DNA from: JADHMP01 sp964617385
Lineage (GTDB): Bacteria > Bacteroidota > Bacteroidia > Flavobacteriales > Flavobacteriaceae
Length of the DNA: 14,982 nucleotides
Assembly: GCA_964617385.1 (NCBI GenBank)
Contig: CAZTYX010000036.1
Coordinates: forward strand, 1 to 14,982
Direction: 5' to 3'
Part shown: positions 1 to 6,679 of the stretch, one piece after another
Layout: each line of letters begins with the position of its first letter
How positions within the stretch are numbered: the first letter of the stretch is position 1
Program-made: the position numbers and the translations under genes
Notes under the pieces: generated by a model
Databases searched by the model: none
The model's input: the letters and a program-made list of their open reading frames with translations, nothing else
What the model was told of the DNA's origin: nothing

Positions 1-405
1 GAAGTCAGCAGGAGCCTGCATCTCAGGGGTTTCAAAAGCGCCTGCTGCGGAAGCTAGCCCGGCAATACCCAGTGCGGATGGACCGTATTTTGCCAGCATT
101 TGCGAGCCTAAAAGGGTGGGACCCGCAGACGCCGCCGCCGCTTCCGCGGCCTTGAAAGCAGCTTTTTCGGCAACTTCCTTCGCAACACCTAAGCCTTCAT
201 ACCGCGCTAAAGTGTCTGTGTAAGTTTTATTGAAAGCCGCGTCTTTAAGCGCTTGAACTTGATCAGTGCTTTGTCCTGCCCTAAACAAGTAGTCTCCTAC
301 CGTGTCGAAAAACCCTCTGGGTTCCCCAACTGTTCCTAAAGTTCCCTGAAAACAAAAAGCAATCAAAGATTTTTTAATTGAACCGCTGGGGAATACATAT
401 CGAAG
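1..405 (-). CDS. Ala-rich hypothetical protein, partial at both ends
   Basis: An open frame runs from the in-frame stop at 406-408 to the window edge and continues beyond it. I do not recognise the protein with confidence. The visible C-terminal part has an Asp/Tyr/Phe-containing stretch (GFFDTVGDYLFRAG), an amphipathic Ala/Lys/Glu helix with a run of alanines near 130-150, and a Gly/Ala-rich hydrophobic segment (KYGPSALGIAGLASAAG) near 40-90, followed by an acidic-proline end. This composition recalls Ala/Gly-rich virion or scaffold-like proteins of marine phages, but that is only an impression. The first in-frame ATG is at 97-99, deep in the conserved-looking part. Only TTG codons at 286-288 or 364-366 could start it upstream. 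G+C is about 52% here against 30-38% in the next rows. The missing start and the composition jump suggest a truncated or mis-joined fragment. Confidence 0.4.
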
Positions 406-440
406 CTAAAATGCTATCTTAATTATAACAATAAAAGATG

Positions 441-1414
441 TTACATTTTAATTTCAACCCTTCTGTTTTTAGAGCGCCCCAATTCTGTTGAATTTGTTTC
501 TATTGGTTGCGTTTCCCCCATTCCAGTCGTTTTTAACTGCGCTGCTTTAACACCATTATTAAGCAAATAGTCGGAAACAGACTGTGCGCGTTTTTCTGAC
601 AGCTTTTGATTATAAGTTGTCGATCCTTCACTTGATGCATGGCCTATGATTTCAATGGCTAAATTCTCTGAAATTTTTAGACGGGTTGCGAGGTCATTTA
701 AAAAATCCATCGCTTCTTTTGACAGTTCGTTGCCATCCTGTTTAAAAAAGACAAATCGATTTTCATTTAAAAGCGCTNNNNNNNNNNATATTTTGGGTCT
801 ACACATCCTTCAAATTCAGCAGCACCCTTAACATCTGGACATTTATCAATATGATCTGGAACACCATCTTGATCCCCATCTGCGTAAGGACACCCATTAT
901 TTTCGGAAGGCCCTTTTTGGCTCGGACATTCATCTGTAGTGTTTGGCACACCATCTCCATCATCATCAGGCAATGGACAACCATTATTTTCTGCAGGGCC
1001 CTTTTCATCGGGGCATTCATCGTCTTTGTTTATCACGCCATCATTATCATTATCCTTAGATTCCTCAATAATAATATCGATTGTTTCCTGTTCACATTCG
1101 ATGTAAATTTCAAAAGAGTCATCATTAATACGTTTAATTTTTGTGCTGCTAGAAGCACATCCTTTTCTTGAAACCAAAATGTTTAATGGCAAACGATAAT
1201 TCGTTGTCACATCAAATGTTCCATCCGCTTTTGTTTTAACACCAGAATAATAGCCTCCACCTTGTGTCCGTAAAGGCTTAACAATCACCAAGGCATCTGC
1301 TAAGGGTAAATCGGTGTTTTTGTCTTTAACAATTCCCGAATAGTTGTATACTTTTTGAGCAATTGAAAAATTGCAAATTAGAATTGTTATTAGAACCCAT
1401 TTTAATTTAGTCAT
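441..1414 (-). CDS. OmpA-family outer membrane protein with TSP3 repeats (interrupted by N gap)
   Basis: This is a secreted, cell-wall-tethering protein. The start is the ATG at 1412-1414, giving a basic N-terminus, a hydrophobic core and a cleavage site near SIAQ-K. A carboxypeptidase-regulatory-like beta domain follows (about residues 20-120), then an acidic linker. Next come three 29-residue thrombospondin type 3 repeats with DxDxDGVxxxxDxCP calcium-binding motifs (about residues 120-205), and after the gap an OmpA C-terminal peptidoglycan-binding domain of about 110 residues ending in RSKNRRVEIKM. The 10 Ns at 778-787 fall exactly between the repeats and the OmpA domain. The two halves are out of frame if the gap is taken as exactly 10 bases, so its real length must differ. 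I therefore treat this as one gene and not a pseudogene. In the OmpA domain the usual peptidoglycan-binding Asp (GxTD) is Ser (GHAS), while the conserved Arg of the LSxxR segment is kept. The general architecture is certain; the ligand is not known. Confidence 0.88.
778..787. other. Assembly gap of 10 N inside the OmpA-family gene
   Basis: Ten undetermined bases lie just after the last thrombospondin repeat of the OmpA-family gene. The reading frames on the two sides are offset, so 10 is a placeholder length. If nothing else is wrong, the true length should be congruent to 2 modulo 3 to restore one frame. Confidence 0.97.
807..1067 (-). repeat. Three tandem 87-bp units encoding thrombospondin type 3 repeats
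   Basis: Three copies with an 87-base (29-codon) period start at 807, 894 and 981 on the plus strand. The 981 and 894 copies are most alike (encoding GPAENNGCP and GPSENNGCP), while the 807 copy is diverged (GAAEFEGC). On the coding strand each unit carries a DGDGVP-type calcium-binding loop and two cysteines. Near-identical tandem units of this sort can collapse or break short-read assemblies, which may explain the adjacent gap. Confidence 0.85.
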
Positions 1415-1542
1415 AATTATAAATTTTGTGTTTGATAAGTTTGTTTTATTATAAAGATAAAAATTATAGTTAATAAAAATAATTGAAACAAAAAGGAACC
1501 TTTGTCTTCTTATCCTAAAAAGACACACTTAATTCAATCGCA

Positions 1543-2370
1543 CTAGGGCATCCTTGAAAAAGCATCATTAAAGAAGACCAGCTGATATTTAATGGCATTG
1601 GCCCAATAAACCCAATTATGGAACCCAGGGCGCTCAATATAGTCGTGTTGAATGTTGCGTTCCAACAATTTTTGATGAAGCCTTCTGTTGTCTTCAAAAA
1701 AGAAATCGCCATACCCACAATCAAAGATCAGTTTTAGATTACCATCTAATAAATAAATGAGATTCATAACGGTGTTTTCTTCCCAAACCTCCCGGTTTTC
1801 TGGATAACTACCCAAGCGCTTTTTTATATCCCAATTGTTTGGATAGGGCCGAATATCTACGCCACCACTCATGCTTCCAGCAGCTCCAAAGATATGTTGG
1901 TTTTTAAAGGCTAAATATAAAGCCCCGTGGCCCCCCATGCTCAAACCCGTTATGGCTCGATTTTCTTTGTTTTTAAACGTATTATAGTGTCCATCAACAG
2001 CGGCAACCAACTCTTCAACCACATAGGTTTCATATTGCATTTGAGGGTCTATAGGGCTGTCAAAATACCAACTGGTGTAGCCACCATCTGGGCAAACAAT
2101 TATGATGTCCTGTTGGTTGGCATACGTTTGAATGTTAGGAACTTTTTTAATCCAATCCCTATAATTTCCGGTGGCACCATGCAGCAAATAGAGAACCGGT
2201 CTTTTTAAATGATCTTTCCCATAGTTTTGAGGAAGCACCACCACATTCTTAATCTCTTTTTGCATGGCCTGACTAAATACGGTTAGGGTGTCTACTTGGG
2301 CGTTTGCCGTTGACAAAAAGGTCAAAAAAACAAGGAGAGGCAAAGATCTTCTATTTAAACAACGCATCAT
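1543..2370 (-). CDS. Secreted alpha/beta-hydrolase esterase (esterase D / FrmB-like, PF00756 type)
   Basis: The protein has 275 residues and the usual length for this family. A signal peptide covers residues 1-24, with a cleavage site after ANA-Q. The esterase fold shows an oxyanion-region YLLHGATG (residues 61-68), the nucleophile elbow GLSMGGHG with Ser144, a likely catalytic Asp222 in CGYGDFF, and His251 in the FHNWVYW segment near the end, so the triad is complete. Homologues include S-formylglutathione hydrolases and carbohydrate esterases of the CE1 type. Because this copy is secreted and follows the dehydrogenase genes by only 19 bases, I infer removal of acyl groups from a sugar or plant/algal glycoside rather than formaldehyde detoxification. 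Two adjacent ATG codons (2368-2370 and 2365-2367) are equally plausible starts. The substrate cannot be read from the sequence. Confidence 0.87.
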   Translation of the reverse strand: MMRCLNRRSLPLLVFLTFLSTANAQVDTLTVFSQAMQKEIKNVVVLPQNYGKDHLKRPVLYLLHGATGNYRDWIKKVPNIQTYANQQDIIIVCPDGGYTSWYFDSPIDPQMQYETYVVEELVAAVDGHYNTFKNKENRAITGLSMGGHGALYLAFKNQHIFGAAGSMSGGVDIRPYPNNWDIKKRLGSYPENREVWEENTVMNLIYLLDGNLKLIFDCGYGDFFFEDNRRLHQKLLERNIQHDYIERPGFHNWVYWANAIKYQLVFFNDAFSRMP

Positions 2371-2389
2371 TTTAAATTTATATTAAGAT

Positions 2390-2983
2390 CTAGAATGTCC
2401 ACCGCTTTCCTATTTCCGAAAGGGGTAAACAACCGTTATAACCTCCAGGAATTGGGTCGTATGCCAAAACTTCTTTTCCTATTTTTTCGGAACTAAAATA
2501 GGCCCAAATGGCCATGGCTTTTGTGCGTCTATAAAAGCCAACATCTTTTTGTTTTCCAACAGCAGTTCCCCAAACACTACCATTGAATTTTGGGGCGTGG
2601 GCCTCTGCCGTTGTCAAAATGCTTTGCTGGTCCTCAATAGATAAATCAATAAAGGGTGCTCCAAAATCAGCCACACAAGAGGCATTAAAAACAGCCATTT
2701 CCTTGCGCAACTGCTCTTGTTCTGGCACCGATAATGTTTTGGCAAAAACAAGGTCCATAAAACGGTCCACATTGACATCTAGCGCTCCAGGGGTTTCTGT
2801 TCGAGGCAAAAGAACATCCACTAAACTAGAAATCAACAAGGCTTCTTCTTTGTTAAAAAATAGCGGTTTCCATGAAACGCCTTTCTCCAATTGACAAGAT
2901 TGAAGGAGCGAAAACAAACTTGGCGTTGCCAAGATGCCACCGGTTAAAAGGCCTGCTTGCTGTAGTGCTTTTCTTCGATTCAT
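2390..2983 (-). CDS. Gluconate 2-dehydrogenase subunit 3 family protein (Tat-targeted small subunit of the GMC dehydrogenase)
   Basis: I place the start at the ATG 2981-2983, one base past the TAA of the upstream flavoprotein gene (2985-2987), and not at an earlier in-frame ATG inside that gene. This gives 197 residues beginning MNRRKALQQAG, a twin-arginine motif followed by a hydrophobic stretch and LLQSC (Cys30), which could be a lipoprotein site. The body carries family hallmarks: LLPRTETPGALD near residue 60 and a C-terminal LAYDPIPGGYNGC. In known two-subunit FAD sugar dehydrogenases the small subunit stabilises the catalytic subunit and carries it through the Tat system as a hitch-hiker. 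The large subunit here has no export signal of its own, which fits. The near-zero spacing implies translational coupling and a 1:1 complex in the periplasm. Confidence 0.9.
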   Translation of the reverse strand: MNRRKALQQAGLLTGGILATPSLFSLLQSCQLEKGVSWKPLFFNKEEALLISSLVDVLLPRTETPGALDVNVDRFMDLVFAKTLSVPEQEQLRKEMAVFNASCVADFGAPFIDLSIEDQQSILTTAEAHAPKFNGSVWGTAVGKQKDVGFYRRTKAMAIWAYFSSEKIGKEVLAYDPIPGGYNGCLPLSEIGKRWTF

Positions 2984-2984
2984 A

Positions 2985-4691
2985 TTACAGGTTTTGTTTG
3001 TTGAGTTCAGAAACAGCATGGTTTGCTGCTCTTGCCGTAATGGCCATATAAGTTAAAGACGGGTTCACACAAGAGGAGGAAGTCATGCAGGCACCATCTG
3101 TAACAAAAACATTTTTAGCAGCATGCACCTGATTAAATTTATTCAACACAGATGTTTTTGGGTCTTTACCCATTCGGGCGGTACCCATTTCATGTATTCC
3201 ATACCCTTGTTCGTGTTCGTTATCAAAGCCAACCACTTGGGTTAGGCCCGCTTTTTCGAGCATCTCCACTGCATCTTTTTGTATTTGTCGATTGGCGTTT
3301 TTTTCGTTTTCTTTAAATTCACTATCTATGGTTAAGGTGGGGGAGCCCCATTTGTCTAAAACGTCTTTATTGAGACTCACTTTGTTTTCGTGATAGGGAA
3401 GACATTCCGCAAAACCCGTAATAAAAAATTCCCAAGGCTCCGGTTGCATGATGCTGTCTTTAAAATCGGCACCAAAACTGGGTCGATTGGCTGCTGCATT
3501 AATATTGTTTCTGCCACCTCCGCCTTGAAAGCCATACCCCCGTAAAAAATCTTTTGCCGGTGTTTGACCTTCCAAATTTACATAGCGCGGAATATAGATC
3601 CCATTAGGTCTCCTTCCTTTGTAATATTCATTTTCAAAACCTTCAACATGACCCATAGCACCCACTCTGTAGGTGTGATCCATTAGGTTGTGGCCCAATT
3701 CTCCACTGTCGTTACCAAAACCATTTTCAAATCGAGAGGATGTAGAATTCAAAAGAATTTGAGTGGTACTTAATGTAGACGCATTAGAGAAAATAATTTT
3801 TGAATAATAAGAATACGTTTGGTTGGTTTCGGCATCAATAATGCGAACCCCCACTGCCTTTTCTTTTTGTTCATCATATATAATGGAATGTACAATTGAA
3901 AAAGGTCTTATGGTTAAATTGCCCGTGGCATTAGCTGCTGGAAGTGTAACAGCATTACTACTGAAATAAGCGCCATAGGGGCATCCTCTACTACAACGGT
4001 TTCGGTATTGGCATTGCCCTCTTCCGTTCAAGGGTTGGGTGAGGTGTGCCACTCTGCCAATAATCATATGACGCCCTGGAAACGCTTTTTCAATCCTTCC
4101 TTTCACATGCTTTTCAACACAATTCATCTCCATGGGCGGAAGAAAATGGCTGTCTGGCAAATGCGGAAGCCCAAGAGCCGCTCCACTAATGCCTGCAAAT
4201 TTTTCTACATACTCATACCAAGGAGCCAAATCTTTGTATCGAATAGGCCAATCAACCCCATAACCATCTTTGGCATTGGCCTCAAAATCCAAATCACTCC
4301 AACGGTAGGTTTGTTTGCCCCAAAGCAAAGACCGCCCTCCCATTTGATGCGCTCGAATCCATAAAAAGGGTTTCTTTTCGGTGTATGGATTTTCTTCATC
4401 ATTAGCAAAAAAATGCTCCGTATCCTTTCCTATAAATCCGGAACGTATGGCATATTTATGTTTTTGTTTTTCTTCAGGACTAAGTCCTCCTCGCAATTCC
4501 ATATCCCATGGATCATCATTCATGGTGGGATAATCCTTAAGGTGTTCCACCATTCTACCACGCTCCAAAACAAGTGTTTTTAATCCTTTTTCGCAGAGTT
4601 CTTTAGCAGCCCAACCGCCACTAATTCCAGAGCCAATGACGATAGCATCATAGGTCATATCCTTTTTTGCGTCTATGTTATAATTCGGCAT
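2985..4691 (-). CDS. GMC-family FAD-dependent sugar/glycoside dehydrogenase, catalytic subunit
   Basis: This 568-residue flavoprotein is predicted to oxidise a sugar hydroxyl with FAD and pass electrons to the respiratory chain. The N-terminal Rossmann motif GSGISGG is at residues 20-26 and is followed by LVLERGR. The FAD segment MGGRSLLWGKQTYRW lies near 117-131. The C-terminal signature HEMGTARMG (500-508) supplies a likely catalytic His500, and the SCVNPSLT segment supplies Asn543, matching the His/Asn pair of the family. Cys227, Cys233 and Cys237 form C-x5-C-x3-C, the spacing I recall for the [3Fe-4S] ligands of bacterial FAD glucose dehydrogenase and glucoside 3-dehydrogenase. There is no signal peptide; export would depend on the Tat-bearing small subunit encoded next. 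Met1 at 4689-4691 is chosen, although Met12, just before the FAD motif, is possible. No cytochrome c subunit gene is visible, so the electron acceptor is unknown. Substrate and regiochemistry (C3 oxidation) are inferred. Confidence 0.9.
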   Translation of the reverse strand: MPNYNIDAKKDMTYDAIVIGSGISGGWAAKELCEKGLKTLVLERGRMVEHLKDYPTMNDDPWDMELRGGLSPEEKQKHKYAIRSGFIGKDTEHFFANDEENPYTEKKPFLWIRAHQMGGRSLLWGKQTYRWSDLDFEANAKDGYGVDWPIRYKDLAPWYEYVEKFAGISGAALGLPHLPDSHFLPPMEMNCVEKHVKGRIEKAFPGRHMIIGRVAHLTQPLNGRGQCQYRNRCSRGCPYGAYFSSNAVTLPAANATGNLTIRPFSIVHSIIYDEQKEKAVGVRIIDAETNQTYSYYSKIIFSNASTLSTTQILLNSTSSRFENGFGNDSGELGHNLMDHTYRVGAMGHVEGFENEYYKGRRPNGIYIPRYVNLEGQTPAKDFLRGYGFQGGGGRNNINAAANRPSFGADFKDSIMQPEPWEFFITGFAECLPYHENKVSLNKDVLDKWGSPTLTIDSEFKENEKNANRQIQKDAVEMLEKAGLTQVVGFDNEHEQGYGIHEMGTARMGKDPKTSVLNKFNQVHAAKNVFVTDGACMTSSSCVNPSLTYMAITARAANHAVSELNKQNL

Positions 4692-4762
4692 AATGTGTTT
4701 GTGTTTTCAATTCAATTATTGAGCAAGAATTGTTGTTAGAAATTTCAATCCGTAGCGCTTCA

Positions 4763-4791
4763 CAAATTATTAATTATATATAATATGGCAA
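4763..4791 (-). promoter_or_regulatory. Possible Bacteroidota-type promoter for the GMC operon
   Basis: Read on the minus strand, TTG (4789-4791) and ATAATTTG (4763-4770) are separated by 18 bases. This resembles the TTG ... TANNTTTG arrangement of Bacteroidota sigma-factor promoters, but the first two bases of the -7 element do not match. It would leave an untranslated leader of about 65 bases before the ATG at 4691. The region is very AT-rich, so chance matches are easy. Confidence 0.25.
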
Positions 4792-4857
4792 GATTGAACG
4801 CCCAAAAAATATTATTTACATACCTCTTTTGGGATGATAAAATTTAATTGATGGATG

Positions 4858-4869
4858 GGAAACGTTTTC
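4858..4869. promoter_or_regulatory. AAACGTTT palindrome upstream of the GMC operon (possible LacI-type operator)
   Basis: The 8-bp perfect palindrome AAACGTTT sits at 4860-4867, between the end of the thioredoxin gene and the putative GMC promoter. LacI-family regulators often bind GAAACGTTTC-like sites; here the flanks are GG on the left and TC on the right of the core. It is only one copy, and no LacI-type gene is in the window, so this is weak. Confidence 0.2.
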
Positions 4870-4889
4870 ATCATGTTGAAAGAGAGGCG

Positions 4890-5783
4890 TCAAGGAATCA
4901 TAAACCGCTTTTTTAAGTCGGCTACAGTAATGTTTTTGTCTATGATGACTCCTGTTGGATCAAGCAGAAAATTTTGTGGCACTGCCTTAACTCCATATTG
5001 ATTGGAAAGCGCATCCCAACCTTTTGTATGAGAAAGGTTGGTCCATTCCAACCCATCTTCGGCAATGGCTGCCAGCCATTTGTCTTTTTTATGATCAACA
5101 GACAGCCCAATAATCTCAAAAGAATCTCGGCTGGATTGGCGGTATAATTCTACTAGATGAGGGTTTTCTTTCCGGCATGGAGCACACCATGAAGCCCAAA
5201 AATCTAACAACACATATTTCCCCCTAAAATCTTCCAGCCGGTGTAAAGCCCCCTTTGGGTCGGGTGCTTCAAACAGCGGTGCCTGTTGACCAATGGCCAC
5301 CCGCTTTAGCGTTTCATAAAGCTCTTTCAATTCACTATAATAAATGGATTGTTGAACAGGTTTTGAAAAATTTTGCATGATTTGTTGCATGCTGTCTAAA
5401 TGAATATTATACAACTGAAATTGATAGAAAGCCACAAAAGCTGAAAATACCCGATCGGGATGCTTTAACATAATATCCATACCTGCTTTGCGCTCAAAAA
5501 GGGCATCTAAAGAATAGGAACGAAACAATTGATCTTCTACAGAAGAACGGATGTTGGTGAGTTGCAGGCTGTCTTGATATTGTCCTTCAATAAACACATC
5601 TTGGTCTTCTAGAAAAAAATTGATCTTTAAGGAATCGGCTACAATTAGGGTGTGTAAATAAGGAGCTTCTCTGGGTGCTTCAAAAGAAAACTGCCCTTGC
5701 TTTAGAGTGGTAGCATCAACATATATCGTTTCATTGTTTACTAAATTGAGCTTGGCCAATTGAATTGAACTTCCTTCCAATCC
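4890..5783 (-). CDS. TlpA/ResA-like thiol-disulfide oxidoreductase with DUF4369-like N-terminus (5' end in gap)
   Basis: The frame is open right up to the N run, so the start and probable signal peptide or lipobox are missing. The visible 298 codons begin inside a beta-rich DUF4369-like domain (pattern of GxxxxLxxLNLVNNETIYVD, then GQFSFE). A helical linker follows, and then an AhpC/TSA-type thioredoxin fold with the active site WCAPC (CAPC at about residues 199-202 of the visible part), preceded by YVLLDFWAS. The cis-proline loop VPQNFLLDPTG is present. Such proteins are exported and reduce or oxidise cysteines in the Bacteroidota periplasm. The gene lies 198 bases upstream of the GMC gene on the same strand, so joint transcription is possible but not shown. 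A role in maturing cysteine-rich partners is conjecture. Confidence 0.85.
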   Translation of the reverse strand, partial: GLEGSSIQLAKLNLVNNETIYVDATTLKQGQFSFEAPREAPYLHTLIVADSLKINFFLEDQDVFIEGQYQDSLQLTNIRSSVEDQLFRSYSLDALFERKAGMDIMLKHPDRVFSAFVAFYQFQLYNIHLDSMQQIMQNFSKPVQQSIYYSELKELYETLKRVAIGQQAPLFEAPDPKGALHRLEDFRGKYVLLDFWASWCAPCRKENPHLVELYRQSSRDSFEIIGLSVDHKKDKWLAAIAEDGLEWTNLSHTKGWDALSNQYGVKAVPQNFLLDPTGVIIDKNITVADLKKRFMIP

Positions 5784-5883
5784 NNNNNNNNNNNNNNNNN
5801 NNNNNNNNNNNNNNNNNNNNNNNNNNNNNNNNNNNNNNNNNNNNNNNNNNNNNNNNNNNNNNNNNNNNNNNNNNNNNNNNNNN
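5784..5883. other. Assembly gap of 100 N between divergent genes
   Basis: One hundred Ns separate two divergently oriented genes that both lack their N-termini here. The missing codons of both proteins plus a promoter region would normally need more than 100 bases, so the length is probably nominal. Confidence 0.97.
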
Positions 5884-6663
5884 TTGGGTTTTTCTGCTTT
5901 AGAAACGTTTGGCCCTTATGCCTTTAGCAGCGAAAAAGCAAAGCGTGCTTTTGAAGGATTGGCTAAAAGTTTGGGAGGACTTAATAGTGGATTGTATGGT
6001 TTGGACCCTGCCGCTTTCAAAGCAAAAATTGGCCCCTTAAAGGTGCATTCTATGCACACCGATTTAGACACCCTAGAAGAACATTTGGGCGCCTTGGCGG
6101 AAGCGGCTCACACCCTAGGCGCAAAATATGTGGTGCTGCCCATGATTCCTGACGAACTTCGGGGAGATTTAGAGGCCTACAAAAAAATAGCCGATCGCTT
6201 TAATGCCATTGGTACGGCCTGTCAAAAAGAAGGGCTTCGCTTTGCCTATCACAATCATGGCTTTGGATTTACTCCACAAGGCAACACAGTGCCTTTTCAT
6301 TATTTAATGCAACAGACTGATGCTGCTTCTGTATTTTTAGAAATGGATGTTTTTTGGACCACTGCTGCAGGGCAAAATCCAATGCAGTTATTGGCCCAAT
6401 ATCCTAATCGGTATAAACTAATGCACCTAAAGGACATGGCCCCAACAGATCAAAAAATTGATGACATTGAAGGCATGAGGAGTTTGTTTGCCTTTTTTAG
6501 CAAAATTACACCTTGCGGATCAGGCATTATTGATTTAAAAACCATTATTCCGAAAGCACTAGAAGCTGGCGTAGAACATTTTTTTGTGGAACACGATATG
6601 GCTCCCAACCCCAAGGTGGACTTGCGTTCCAGCACCAATTATTTATTAAGCAAAAACACTTAA
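5884..6663 (+). CDS. Sugar phosphate isomerase/epimerase-like TIM-barrel protein (5' end in gap)
   Basis: This belongs to the xylose-isomerase-like TIM-barrel superfamily (PF01261). The frame is open at the gap edge; the first codon seen (TTG) is internal, and I estimate about 40-70 residues including any signal sequence are missing. Motifs, numbered from the first visible codon: LGFSALETFG at the start (end of the first barrel unit), KVHSMHTD (53-60), AYHNHGFGF (121-129), FLEMDVFW (151-158, metal ligand Glu153), MHLKDMAP (180-187, His181) and FFVEHDMAP (233-241, Glu236). A divalent-metal site is therefore intact. Members of this subfamily act as sugar isomerases/epimerases or in the processing of 3-keto-glycosides. 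The gene is followed after 16 bases by the Gfo/Idh oxidoreductase gene, so they form an operon, which supports a shared keto-sugar pathway. The exact reaction is unknown. Confidence 0.85.
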   Translation: MGFSALETFGPYAFSSEKAKRAFEGLAKSLGGLNSGLYGLDPAAFKAKIGPLKVHSMHTDLDTLEEHLGALAEAAHTLGAKYVVLPMIPDELRGDLEAYKKIADRFNAIGTACQKEGLRFAYHNHGFGFTPQGNTVPFHYLMQQTDAASVFLEMDVFWTTAAGQNPMQLLAQYPNRYKLMHLKDMAPTDQKIDDIEGMRSLFAFFSKITPCGSGIIDLKTIIPKALEAGVEHFFVEHDMAPNPKVDLRSSTNYLLSKNT

Positions 6664-6679
6664 ACCAAAAAAATATCAA

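Noticed and set aside
799..1171. Cysteine- or isoleucine-rich ORFs on both strands inside the OmpA gene
   Set aside because: They are frame shadows of the TSP3 repeat coding sequence; their low-complexity residues follow from the repeat.
441..1414. OmpA-family gene as a frameshifted pseudogene
   Set aside because: The frame change coincides with the N run, whose length is a placeholder; both parts are otherwise intact.
1487..1505. Inverted repeat ACAAAAAGG-AA-CCTTTGT as a terminator after the esterase gene
   Set aside because: The loop would be only two bases, the arms are unequal, it lies on the far side of the next gene's leader, and there is no clear T-tract in the right orientation.
2985..4691. 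GMC protein as choline dehydrogenase or cholesterol oxidase
   Set aside because: The gluconate-dehydrogenase-type small subunit next door and the C-x5-C-x3-C motif favour the sugar dehydrogenase branch.
4771..4786. AT palindrome in TTAATTATATATAATA as a specific operator
   Set aside because: Simple alternating A/T sequence forms such palindromes by chance in this AT-rich spacer.
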